DNA from: Blastocatellia bacterium AA13
Lineage (GTDB): Bacteria > Acidobacteriota > Blastocatellia > UBA7656
Direction: 5' to 3'
Length of the DNA: 64,000 nt
NCBI GenBank assembly: GCA_003222245.1
Contig: QHVH01000008.1
Location: 186,001-250,000 of the forward strand
Shown here piece after piece: positions 52,066 through 60,204 of this stretch; position 1 is the stretch's first letter, and each line of letters opens with the position of its first letter. Below the pieces are notes generated by a model, which was not told the origin of the DNA, did not search any database, and was given only the letters and a program-made list of their open reading frames with translations. Made by a program: the position numbers and the translations under genes.

Positions 52066-53811
52066 ATGACGGACATCGAGCGGTTGTGGCAATACATTCG
52101 GCCAAACAGGGCGAAGATCGGTGTGTGTGTGTTGTTGAGCCTGGCCGGCAGCGCCTTGACGGCGATAGCTCCGATCGTAATGCAAAGGGCCGTCGATGAT
52201 CTGATTCGGCAGACCACAAAAACGGTGCTCGTAAGATATGCCGCGGTCATAGTCGGTATCGCTCTTATTCAGGGAGCCGTGCTCTTTATCAGAGAGCGGT
52301 TGTTTCAGAGAGCCTCATATCAAATCGAACATGATCTGCGGAAAGATTTCTACCGGGGGCTTCAGAGGCAGCCGATGGAGTTTTTTCAAACCCACAAGAT
52401 CGGCGATCTGATTGCGCGAGCGACTAACGACTTAACGGCGGTCATCGCGAGTATAGGCCCGGTCTTCAGGTCGACGGTAAGCGCTCTATTCGTCCTGGCA
52501 GTGATCGTTCCGCTGATGATTTCTTTGAGCGGATGGCTGACGCTGTTTTCGTTCGCGTCCACGCCGCTTCTGGCGCTCAATTCGCAGTTATATGCAAAGC
52601 GGCTTCGGGAGAGTTTCGACAAGGTGCAGGAGTTTTTCGGACGAGTCTCCAGCCGCGCTCGAGAATCATTCGCGGCCGTTCGCACCATCAGGGCCTATAC
52701 GCAGGAGCCGGCCGAAATCGAAAGCTTCAGATCTTTGAATCGCGAATATGTCGGACACAGTCTGAAATTGATTCGTCTACTGGCCGTTCTGCATCCGCTG
52801 TTCGAGTTTTTGACCGGGCTCAGTTTTCTGTGCGTGCTCTGGTACGGTGGCGACCTGGTGATAGAAAAAAGACTGTCGATCGGCCAGTTCGTTGAATTCA
52901 GCCTGCTGTGGGGAATTCTGGTCGCGACGATTTCCGACGTAGGATGGGCTGTTGGCGCGCTTCAGCGAGTAAAGGCTTCGATGCGCCGAATCAACTCGAT
53001 AATGTCGATTGAGCCGGCTATCACCGACGCAGGCGAGCCCGTGAATGTTCGAGAGATTCGCGGTGAAATCGAGTTTCGCGATCTCACTTTTCGATATGAG
53101 AAAAGCTCCAATCCGGCTTTGTCCGGCATAACGCTGCGAATTCGACGCGGACAGACTGTTGCCTTTGTCGGTCCGGTAGGATCGGGAAAATCGACGCTGT
53201 TGAATCTGGTTCCGAGGCTGCTCGATGCGGAGCCGTATGAACTCCTCCTTGATGGCGTTCCCATAAATGAAATCCCTATTCGGGTCTTGCGCTCCTCGAT
53301 CGGCTATGTCGGACAGGAAACAATCCTGTTGAGCGGCAGCGTTGCCGGCAACATTGCGTTTGGGACCAAACGAGCTTCTCTACAAGCGATCGAGAGAGCT
53401 GCCTCCCAGGCTGCGATTGCGGAAGACATTGCCGACTTTCCAGCCGGCTACGAAACAAGCATTGGAGAGCGCGGGAGCAGTTTGTCCGGAGGCCAGAAGC
53501 AGCGCCTGGCGATAGCGCGCGCTCTTATTCGGGAACCGAGGATTCTAATTCTCGACAATGCGCTTTCAGCGGTGGACGGATTTACCGAAGAGGCGATACT
53601 AAAGTCGCTGCGCGAGGTTATGCGCAACAAGACCTGCCTCATAGCGTCTCATAGACTGCGCACCGTAAAAGAGGCTGACGTGATCGTGGTCCTCGATGAG
53701 GGCCGAATCGTAGAGCAGGGAACCCACGGTGAACTACTCGAGTCCGGAGGAGCCTACGCCGATATGTATGAAAGGCAATTGCTGGAGGAGGAGCTGACGG
53801 CCGATTGGTAG
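52066..53811 (+). CDS. ABC exporter subunit 1 (degenerate ATP site)
   Basis: This half-exporter has a six-helix TMD (about 1-300) and an NBD. The NBD has Walker A VGPVGSGKST, signature LSGGQKQRLAIAR and H-loop IASHRL. Walker B reads RILILDNALSAVD, so the catalytic Glu is Asn. Such a site binds but poorly splits ATP, as in heterodimeric exporters like TM287/288 and BmrCD. The partner is the next gene. Start choices are 52015 or 52066; I prefer 52066 (MTDIERLWQYIRPN), the length typical of these proteins. Confidence 0.92.
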   Translation: MTDIERLWQYIRPNRAKIGVCVLLSLAGSALTAIAPIVMQRAVDDLIRQTTKTVLVRYAAVIVGIALIQGAVLFIRERLFQRASYQIEHDLRKDFYRGLQRQPMEFFQTHKIGDLIARATNDLTAVIASIGPVFRSTVSALFVLAVIVPLMISLSGWLTLFSFASTPLLALNSQLYAKRLRESFDKVQEFFGRVSSRARESFAAVRTIRAYTQEPAEIESFRSLNREYVGHSLKLIRLLAVLHPLFEFLTGLSFLCVLWYGGDLVIEKRLSIGQFVEFSLLWGILVATISDVGWAVGALQRVKASMRRINSIMSIEPAITDAGEPVNVREIRGEIEFRDLTFRYEKSSNPALSGITLRIRRGQTVAFVGPVGSGKSTLLNLVPRLLDAEPYELLLDGVPINEIPIRVLRSSIGYVGQETILLSGSVAGNIAFGTKRASLQAIERAASQAAIAEDIADFPAGYETSIGERGSSLSGGQKQRLAIARALIREPRILILDNALSAVDGFTEEAILKSLREVMRNKTCLIASHRLRTVKEADVIVVLDEGRIVEQGTHGELLESGGAYADMYERQLLEEELTADW

Positions 53812-53865
53812 CCGGTTCCGGCATTACGTTGAGCCCTTCGGAACGCCAGAGTTCGGTTGTAGACC

Positions 53866-55749
53866 ATGTCTGACTTGCACGAGGAAGATGCAACCGTAAC
53901 CGTACAGCCCGATTTGCAACTGTTCAGGAGGTTGCTCGGCTACATATGGCCGCATAAATGGCATGCGATTCTCGCGGTCGTTCTTTCAAGTTTAAGCGCG
54001 CCGTTGGTCTTGGCCGCGCCTCCGTTGACCAAGGCGGCCGTAGATTTGTTCATCGCACCTGATTCATCCATACAGCCGGCCGGGTTAGATCTTCTCTTAA
54101 AGATGGGAGCCGAGTCGGTCGGTCTCGGCGAAACAAGACATCAGGGAATACTCTTCATCGCGATTGTCTTTCTGGCGGCTACGGCCGGCGCGTTCTTGCT
54201 TCGATACTTTGAAATACGTGTCATAGGTCGCATGGGTCAGCGGATATTGTTTGACCTGAGAGACAGCATCTTCTCAAAAGCGCAATACCTTCCAATCAGT
54301 GTTTATGACCGCGTCTCTACCGGACGATTAATGACGCGACTGACGGCGGATGTCGACTCGCTCAACGAACTGCTGACATCGGGAGTCGTCGGAGCGATCG
54401 GCAACCTGATGATGATCTTCTATGTCGTGGCGTGGATGCTGTGGGTGAACTGGCGCCTGGCCGCGGTGTCGTTGGCGATACTGCCGCTGCTTATTTTGCT
54501 GGCGATATGGTTCCGGTTAGGTGCGAGACCCCGCTTTGGAGCGGTCCGAGCCGGCATCGCGAATATCAATTCTTTCCTGTCGGAGCGCCTGACTGGTGTC
54601 CAGATAATTCAATTGTTCAACCGCGAAGAAGAAGAGGCCGAGCGATTCGACCAGATAAACGATCGGTACCTGCAGGCCAACTTTGGAACGGTTGTATATA
54701 CGGCAGGGTTCCATCCCCTGGTGGAGATCATTCAGGCGGTCGGCGTGGCGTTGATTATTCTGTTTGGCGGCGGCCAGGCTATAAGAGGCGTCGTGAGCAT
54801 AGGGACCGTCATCGCCTTCGTTCAGCTTACCCGGGCCTTCTACGAGCCCATTTCTGAGATCAGCGAGAAATACAACGCACTGCAAGCGGCGCTTGCATCC
54901 GCTGAACGCATCTTTCGCTTACTGGACAGCTCGGCGCCGGCGGTCGCGGCGAGGAGTGAGGTAAAGAGAATAGACGCGGCGCGCGGACGCATTGAATTCC
55001 GCAACGTGTGGTTCGCCTACGACGAAGGCGAGTGGGTGCTGAAGAATGTCTCGTTCATTATCGAAGCCGGCGACAGGGTAGCATTCGTCGGCCATACCGG
55101 CGCGGGCAAGACAACGATTACGAACCTGCTGCTTAGATTTTATGAAGTGCAGCGCGGTCAAATACTGCTCGACGACATCGATATCGGAGACATCGATCTA
55201 CAAGAGCTCAGATCCAGCTTCAGCATCGTTTTGCAGGACGTCTTTCTCTTTTCGACGGATATGACTTCGAATATAAGACTTGGAAATGAGGGCATCACCG
55301 ACGAGATGGTCGAGTCAGCCGCGCGCGAGGTTCACGCCGGCGCGTTTATATCCCGGCTGCAGCACGGTTATAGAACCGAGCTTCACGAGCGCGGATCACA
55401 ACTATCCGGCGGCCAGAGACAGTTGATTGGGTTCAGCCGCGCGCTTGCGTTTAACCGGCCTGTGCTTATTCTCGACGAAGCCACGAGCTCGGTAGACCCC
55501 GAAACGGAGATGCTGATTCACAACGCTATTGAAAGACTGATGGCGGGCAGGACTTCGCTGATAATCGCGCATCGACTCTCCACCATCCGGTCCGTTGATA
55601 GAATCATAGTGATGCACAAAGGCGAAATATGCGAAGAAGGAGATCACGACAGCCTGATCGCTCTTCGGGGCATCTACTGGAGGCTTTGCCAGTTGCAATT
55701 TGAACGCCGCCTAAAACGAAGCGCGGCCGACATCGGAGCGTGTGACTGA
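53866..55749 (+). CDS. ABC exporter subunit 2 (canonical ATP site)
   Basis: This 627-residue TMD-NBD protein has Walker A GHTGAGKTT, signature LSGGQRQLIGFSRA, Walker B PVLILDEATSSVD with the catalytic Glu, and H-loop IIAHRL. With subunit 1 it forms a heterodimeric type IV exporter of the MdlAB/BmrCD kind. The longer N-terminus (LHEEDATVTVQPDLQLFRRL) and the extra loop in the first TMD part are common for this half. It likely exports the cluster's product or a lipid-linked precursor. It lies 54 bases after subunit 1. Confidence 0.93.
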   Translation: MSDLHEEDATVTVQPDLQLFRRLLGYIWPHKWHAILAVVLSSLSAPLVLAAPPLTKAAVDLFIAPDSSIQPAGLDLLLKMGAESVGLGETRHQGILFIAIVFLAATAGAFLLRYFEIRVIGRMGQRILFDLRDSIFSKAQYLPISVYDRVSTGRLMTRLTADVDSLNELLTSGVVGAIGNLMMIFYVVAWMLWVNWRLAAVSLAILPLLILLAIWFRLGARPRFGAVRAGIANINSFLSERLTGVQIIQLFNREEEEAERFDQINDRYLQANFGTVVYTAGFHPLVEIIQAVGVALIILFGGGQAIRGVVSIGTVIAFVQLTRAFYEPISEISEKYNALQAALASAERIFRLLDSSAPAVAARSEVKRIDAARGRIEFRNVWFAYDEGEWVLKNVSFIIEAGDRVAFVGHTGAGKTTITNLLLRFYEVQRGQILLDDIDIGDIDLQELRSSFSIVLQDVFLFSTDMTSNIRLGNEGITDEMVESAAREVHAGAFISRLQHGYRTELHERGSQLSGGQRQLIGFSRALAFNRPVLILDEATSSVDPETEMLIHNAIERLMAGRTSLIIAHRLSTIRSVDRIIVMHKGEICEEGDHDSLIALRGIYWRLCQLQFERRLKRSAADIGACD

Positions 55750-55768
55750 TTAATTCAGGGGTCTATGA

Positions 55769-56836
55769 ATGAGCACAGCCAACACCGGCGACTCATTTTG
55801 CTATGAAACATTGACCGATCCGTCCGAGATCGCTTCAATCGGCGACTACTGGGATCGATTACTCAATGGCTCGCGAGCCAATCGTGCGTTCAATTGTTCG
55901 AAGTGGTTTTTGGCTGCAATCGCTCTTTATCCTGAGCTGAGCCCGCTTGTCCTGATCGCGCGACGCGGCGCCACGCTATCGGGCGTTTTTCCTCTGGTCG
56001 TCGATTCTCGAGAGGGAACCGCCCGTTTTCAGGGAGCGTGGAGCGCCTATCCGGACATTCTCGCTGATGCCGATGATTGCGAGATCTCGCGCGGATTGCT
56101 CAACTACGCTCTTTCGAGCAAGCGATCTTATGAGAAGTTGCTGCTAAGGCGCATCCGGCCCGATTCCAACTGCATTCGCGCGGCAAGGGCGCTCGGTCTT
56201 ATTGGCGAGGATGATCCGCCATTTTTACCTCGGAGCATCGAGGCATGTTATTACGCGAGCCTCGAGCAGGGCTACGAGCACTACATGAATACGCGGAGCA
56301 GGAACCTGCGTCACAACATGACCAGGGTTCAGAACAAGGCATCGAGAGAAGGCGTGGCTGCTACTGAACTCACCCCTGGCGAGATCGATCCTTCGACATT
56401 GCCTGAGCTCTTCATGTCGCTCCATTTCAGCAGGTTCGGTGAGCAAACGGTATTGCGGTCGTCTCGCGTGTTTCTCGAAACCCTGCTCCCGGCGTTATTC
56501 GTTGAGCGGAGAATGAGAGCGTTTGCCCTGGTGTTCAATGATAAAACTGTAGGCATACATCTCGCGATGATTGGCGCGAACAGTCTTATAGGTTGGAACG
56601 CCGGCTTCACGGACGAAATTGCGAGCCTGTCTCCGGGCAGGTTGTTGCTTCATGCGGCGATTCGGCAGGCCTGCGCCGACGGATTGGCTGAATACGATCT
56701 CCGCGAAGGCAGCGAAAGCTATAAGAGCGATTGGCGGACGCATACTCGTAATATTGGCAGCCTCGAGCTGGCGATCGGAGGCCGCCGACTGATCGTCGGC
56801 TCTGGAAGCCTATTCAAAGCCGAGGTGACACGTTGA
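55769..56836 (+). CDS. CelD/FemAB-type GNAT acyltransferase
   Basis: This 355-residue protein matches the Acetyltransf_6 (CelD/BcsL) type: two GNAT-like halves, NCSKWFLAAIALYP early, then YMNTRSRNLRHNMTRVQNK, LFMSLHFSRFGE, TVGIHLAMIGANSLIGWNAGF, SPGRLLLHAAI and YDLREGSESYKSDW. The last motif (DLREGxExYKxxW) is the family's hallmark. Such proteins acylate sugars or peptides during polysaccharide, cell-wall or small-molecule synthesis. It probably acylates the cluster product. Its stop overlaps the start of the methyltransferase gene. Confidence 0.88.
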   Translation: MSTANTGDSFCYETLTDPSEIASIGDYWDRLLNGSRANRAFNCSKWFLAAIALYPELSPLVLIARRGATLSGVFPLVVDSREGTARFQGAWSAYPDILADADDCEISRGLLNYALSSKRSYEKLLLRRIRPDSNCIRAARALGLIGEDDPPFLPRSIEACYYASLEQGYEHYMNTRSRNLRHNMTRVQNKASREGVAATELTPGEIDPSTLPELFMSLHFSRFGEQTVLRSSRVFLETLLPALFVERRMRAFALVFNDKTVGIHLAMIGANSLIGWNAGFTDEIASLSPGRLLLHAAIRQACADGLAEYDLREGSESYKSDWRTHTRNIGSLELAIGGRRLIVGSGSLFKAEVTR

Positions 56837-57615
56837 GAAACTACGATGCCAACCGAGAATTTTACGAGACACCCGGAGTGCCCGAGATGTTCGGCTCCGA
56901 CGCCGGCCTCTTTCCTGCCGAAGAAATGATTCTGACGTACTTGAAAAACGAGCTACGAAATCAGCCGATTCTCGATATCGGAGTCGGAGGCGGCAGAACG
57001 ACACCGCATCTTCTACGCATAAGCGGCGACTACGTGGGCATCGACTACTCTGAAATAATGATCAGGCTTTGCAGGGCGCGGATGCCGGAAGTCGCTTTCG
57101 AGGTCTGCGACGCAAGGGACCTGTCGAGGTTCGAAAGCGACCGCTTTGCCGCCGTGTTTTTTTCATGGAATGGAATTGATTCGGTGAGTCCAGAAGATCG
57201 CGGCCGAGTTTTGAGAGAAGTAAATCGCGTTCTCAGAAGAGACGGGGCTTTTGTTTTCTCGGCCCACAATCTCGACTGGTGGAATCGACGCGAGTTGAGG
57301 TTGATCCGCCGGCTTTCCCTTTCGCCCAGCCCGATGAAGCTCTATCGTCTCAACAAAGGACCAATCAAAGTGTATGCGGCTAGTTTGATACGTCGCCTCA
57401 AACACAAGTTTCATAACCCTGAACAGGCGATGATACTCGAATACGAGCAATTCATCGTCTTGCCCATTTATTACATTCGGCAGGAAGAGCAGCTCCGGCA
57501 ATTATCGGAATTCGGTTTTTCCAAAGTAGTGACGGTCGGGGCCGACGGCCGGCTGTTTGATGAATACAGTCGCGCAAACGACTATCTGTTGCACTATGTC
57601 GCCCGAAAGGAATGA
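56833..57615 (+). CDS. Class I SAM methyltransferase
   Basis: The 260-residue enzyme has motif I PILDIGVGGGRTT, the acidic residue that ends strand 2 in YVGIDYSEIMI, CDARDLSRF, and the motif III region VLREVNRVLRRDGAFVFSAH, all of the Methyltransf_11 kind. It starts at a TTG that overlaps the TGA of the acyltransferase (TTGA), with GAGGTG before it, so translation is coupled. It likely methylates the product. It is the last gene of the run, followed by a hairpin and a change of function. Confidence 0.9.
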   Translation: MRNYDANREFYETPGVPEMFGSDAGLFPAEEMILTYLKNELRNQPILDIGVGGGRTTPHLLRISGDYVGIDYSEIMIRLCRARMPEVAFEVCDARDLSRFESDRFAAVFFSWNGIDSVSPEDRGRVLREVNRVLRRDGAFVFSAHNLDWWNRRELRLIRRLSLSPSPMKLYRLNKGPIKVYAASLIRRLKHKFHNPEQAMILEYEQFIVLPIYYIRQEEQLRQLSEFGFSKVVTVGADGRLFDEYSRANDYLLHYVARKE

Positions 57616-57621
57616 TCGATT

Positions 57622-57654
57622 GCACGCGAAGTGAATCAGCTTAATGTCGCGTGC
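57622..57654 (+). terminator. Hairpin at the end of the cluster
   Basis: GCACGCGA (57622-57629) pairs perfectly with TCGCGTGC (57647-57654) across a 17-base loop. It begins seven bases after the last stop codon of the cluster. No T-run follows, so it is a weak terminator candidate. Confidence 0.35.
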
Positions 57655-57783
57655 CGAAAGAGCCTAGATAAGGGGAATCTATAATCGTCACTTGCGATTT
57701 GGCGCCTTTTCATTTTGTCCTTACGTCCGCCGCGGCGGCGGAACGCCAATTTCCGCGTCGCGAACCTCTTATCGCTGGACGTA

Positions 57784-57817
57784 TTTTCGCCGATCTGATT
57801 TGATCAATCGGCGAAAA
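57784..57817. promoter_or_regulatory. 11-bp perfect inverted repeat just before the CoA-transferase start
   Basis: TTTTCGCCGAT (57784-57794) and ATCGGCGAAAA (57807-57817) are exact reverse complements around 12 bases. The right arm ends five bases before the ATG at 57823 and covers the place where a ribosome binding site should be. It could be a repressor operator or an RNA hairpin that hides the start. It could also end transcription from upstream. Confidence 0.6.
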
Positions 57818-57822
57818 ACCCT

Positions 57823-59034
57823 ATGACTACATCATCTCGCGCAGTGAAGCCCTCGGGCCCGTTCGTGGGCATAAAAGTTCTGGATTTTTGCCGTTTCATC
57901 AACGGTTCGTACAGCGCGATGTTGATGGGGGATATGGGCGCCGACGTAATCAAGATCGAGCCGTTGACCGGCGACCTGTCACGCGCCTGGGGGCCGTTCG
58001 TTGCCGGCGAGAGCCGTTTTTTTCTGGGCTGGAATAGAAACAAACGCAGCATTGCGCTCGATCTCTCGACTGAAACCGGAAAGCAAATTGTTCGCGAGCT
58101 CGCGCAAAACGCCGATGTAGTCGTCGAGAACTTCCGGCCGGGTGTCACGAAGAGGCTGGGGATCGATTATCAATCGCTGTCGGAGCTGAATCCTCGTCTC
58201 ATCTATTGCTCGTCTACCGCGTTCGGTCCGAAGGGGCCGTATGCGCATCGCCCAGCGTATGATCCGGTGCTCCAGACGATGGGCGGAGCAGCGAAATTGA
58301 ATACGAATTTCAGTGGTAAGGTGGCCATTTGTTCAGTTGCGGTTTCGGATTATCAAGCCTCGATGCTCGCGCTGACCGGAATTATCACTGCTCTATATCA
58401 TCGCGAGCGGACCGGCGAAGGCCAATTGGTCGAGACCTCGCTGCTGCAGGGCATAATGTCGGCTCAGGCGCATTACTTTTGTGAGTCGCTGGAGCTTGAA
58501 GAAGACGGGCCCGCCGGCATCTTTCCCTATCGATTCTTCGAAACAAAGGACGATCTTATATTCATCGGAGCCGCTACGAACAAGTTCTGGCGCCTGCTCT
58601 GCGACGCGATCGGAGCAAACGAACTGGCGATGAATTCCGCATATGATACCAATGCAAAACGGCTCAAGCACCGTGATGCCCTATTCGAATTGCTGAGCCA
58701 GTATTTTCGCGATAAGACCACGGCCGAATGGGAGGCGCTGCTCGTGGAGCGCGGCGTGCCCTGTGCGCCGGTCAAGTCTTTCCAGGAGTTCTTTGTCGAT
58801 CCACAGGTCGAAGCAATGGAGATGAATCCCGTTATCGAACATTCAACGATTGGGCCGGTTCGACAAGTCGGCCTTGCGATCAACTTCGAAAAGACACCGG
58901 GACGGATTCAAAGCCCGCCTCCGACGCTCGGTCAGCATACGGAAGAGATTCTGCGCGAGCTTGGTCATGATGACGACTTCATTGCGGGCCTCAGAGAAGC
59001 AGGTGTGATACCGGCTCTCCGAAAAGAACGATAA
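57823..59034 (+). CDS. Family III CoA-transferase (CaiB/BaiF)
   Basis: This 403-residue protein has [59 protein letters not shown] and, later, [16 protein letters not shown], all typical of the CaiB/BaiF family. Members move CoA between carboxylic acids; the catalytic Asp is near [17 protein letters not shown]. The substrate is unknown. It is followed 129 bases on by an MDR reductase. Whether it belongs to the large cluster is unclear; the hairpins before it argue for a separate unit. Confidence 0.92.
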   Translation: MTTSSRAVKPSGPFVGIKVLDFCRFINGSYSAMLMGDMGADVIKIEPLTGDLSRAWGPFVAGESRFFLGWNRNKRSIALDLSTETGKQIVRELAQNADVVVENFRPGVTKRLGIDYQSLSELNPRLIYCSSTAFGPKGPYAHRPAYDPVLQTMGGAAKLNTNFSGKVAICSVAVSDYQASMLALTGIITALYHRERTGEGQLVETSLLQGIMSAQAHYFCESLELEEDGPAGIFPYRFFETKDDLIFIGAATNKFWRLLCDAIGANELAMNSAYDTNAKRLKHRDALFELLSQYFRDKTTAEWEALLVERGVPCAPVKSFQEFFVDPQVEAMEMNPVIEHSTIGPVRQVGLAINFEKTPGRIQSPPPTLGQHTEEILRELGHDDDFIAGLREAGVIPALRKER

Positions 59035-59163
59035 AGGATCTCTCGATACACGCGACGCCGCTCCGACGTTTGCGCATCAGCGATCAATCTCACGATTGCC
59101 AAGAGCAAAACACACGAATAATATGACCTACCACAAACTGACATGCCTCGAGGAGGAACAATA

Positions 59164-60171
59164 ATGCCGAGAGTAAACAGGCAATTCACGCTTGCCTCGC
59201 GCCCCGTGGGTTTACCTAAGGAGTCCGATTTCAAGCTCATCGAGACGCCCGTGGCCGATCCGGGCGAAAATGAATTTGTCGCGAAGACTTTGTATTTATC
59301 CGTCGATCCTTATATGCGCGGAAGAATGAACGATGCGGAGTCCTATGCGCCGGCCGTGCAGCTTGGTGACGTGATGGTAGGAGGAGCCGTTGCCGAAGTA
59401 ATGGAATCCAGGAACTCGCGCTTTAAGGCCGGTGACATTGTAGAGGGCTTCATAGGTTGGCAGGAGTACATAACTTCCGATGGGGCCGGTTACAGGAAAG
59501 TCGATCCGAGCATAGCGCCCGTCTCTACGGCGCTTGGTGTTCTTGGAATGCCCGGGCTCACCGCTTACTTCGGTTTGCTTGATATCTGCAATCCGAAGGC
59601 GGGCGAAACGGTAGTCGTTTCAGGGGCCGCCGGAGCCGTGGGCTCGCTCGTAGGACAGATCGCGAGAATCAAAGGATGTCGCGTAGTCGGCATCGCGGGA
59701 TCGGATGACAAGATCGATTGGCTGGTCAACGAGCTTGGATTCAATGCCGCATTTAATTACAAAACCGTGAAGGACTACGTGGCCAAGCTCGCCGAGCTGT
59801 GTCCGACCGGCATCGACGTGTACTTTGACAATGTGGGCGGCCCGATCACGGACGCTGTATTCCGCTTGATTAACACCAGGGCCCGAATTTCGATCTGCGG
59901 CCAGATATCGCAATACAATCTCGATAAGCCGGAAATGGGGCCTCGATTGCTGTCGATGCTCTTGATAAGGCAAGCACGCGCTGAAGGGTTTCTTGTCTTT
60001 CAATTCGCCGATCGATACGAAGAAGGCATACGTCAGATGGCTGTCTGGATCAAAGAGGGAAGACTGAAATACCGAGAATCGATAATAGAAGGATTCGAGA
60101 ATACGCCTCGTGCGTTCATCGGCATGCTGCAGGGCGAAAATACGGGTAAACAACTAATCAAAGTCTTGTGA
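59164..60171 (+). CDS. CurA-like NADP-dependent oxidoreductase (MDR)
   Basis: The 335-residue enzyme starts VNRQFTLASRPVGLPKESDF and holds LSVDPYMRGRMND, GMPGLTAYFGLLDI and VVSGAAGAVGSLVGQIA, the NADPH motif of the leukotriene B4 12-hydroxydehydrogenase/CurA branch. VYFDNVGG follows, also typical. Members reduce the C=C of enones with NADPH. The ATG at 59164 has AGGAGG eight bases before. It may work with the upstream CoA-transferase, but no pathway is clear. Confidence 0.93.
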   Translation: MPRVNRQFTLASRPVGLPKESDFKLIETPVADPGENEFVAKTLYLSVDPYMRGRMNDAESYAPAVQLGDVMVGGAVAEVMESRNSRFKAGDIVEGFIGWQEYITSDGAGYRKVDPSIAPVSTALGVLGMPGLTAYFGLLDICNPKAGETVVVSGAAGAVGSLVGQIARIKGCRVVGIAGSDDKIDWLVNELGFNAAFNYKTVKDYVAKLAELCPTGIDVYFDNVGGPITDAVFRLINTRARISICGQISQYNLDKPEMGPRLLSMLLIRQARAEGFLVFQFADRYEEGIRQMAVWIKEGRLKYRESIIEGFENTPRAFIGMLQGENTGKQLIKVL

Positions 60172-60204
60172 GTTGTGATTGGTCTTTTGTCCCTGATCGT
60201 TTTG

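Noticed and set aside
26465-57615. Possibility that the cluster is a PKS, NRPS or RiPP locus
   Set aside because: No ketosynthase, adenylation or condensation domain, precursor peptide or lanthipeptide-type enzyme was found. The only adenylating ligase with a carrier domain lies at 8.6-11.1 kb.
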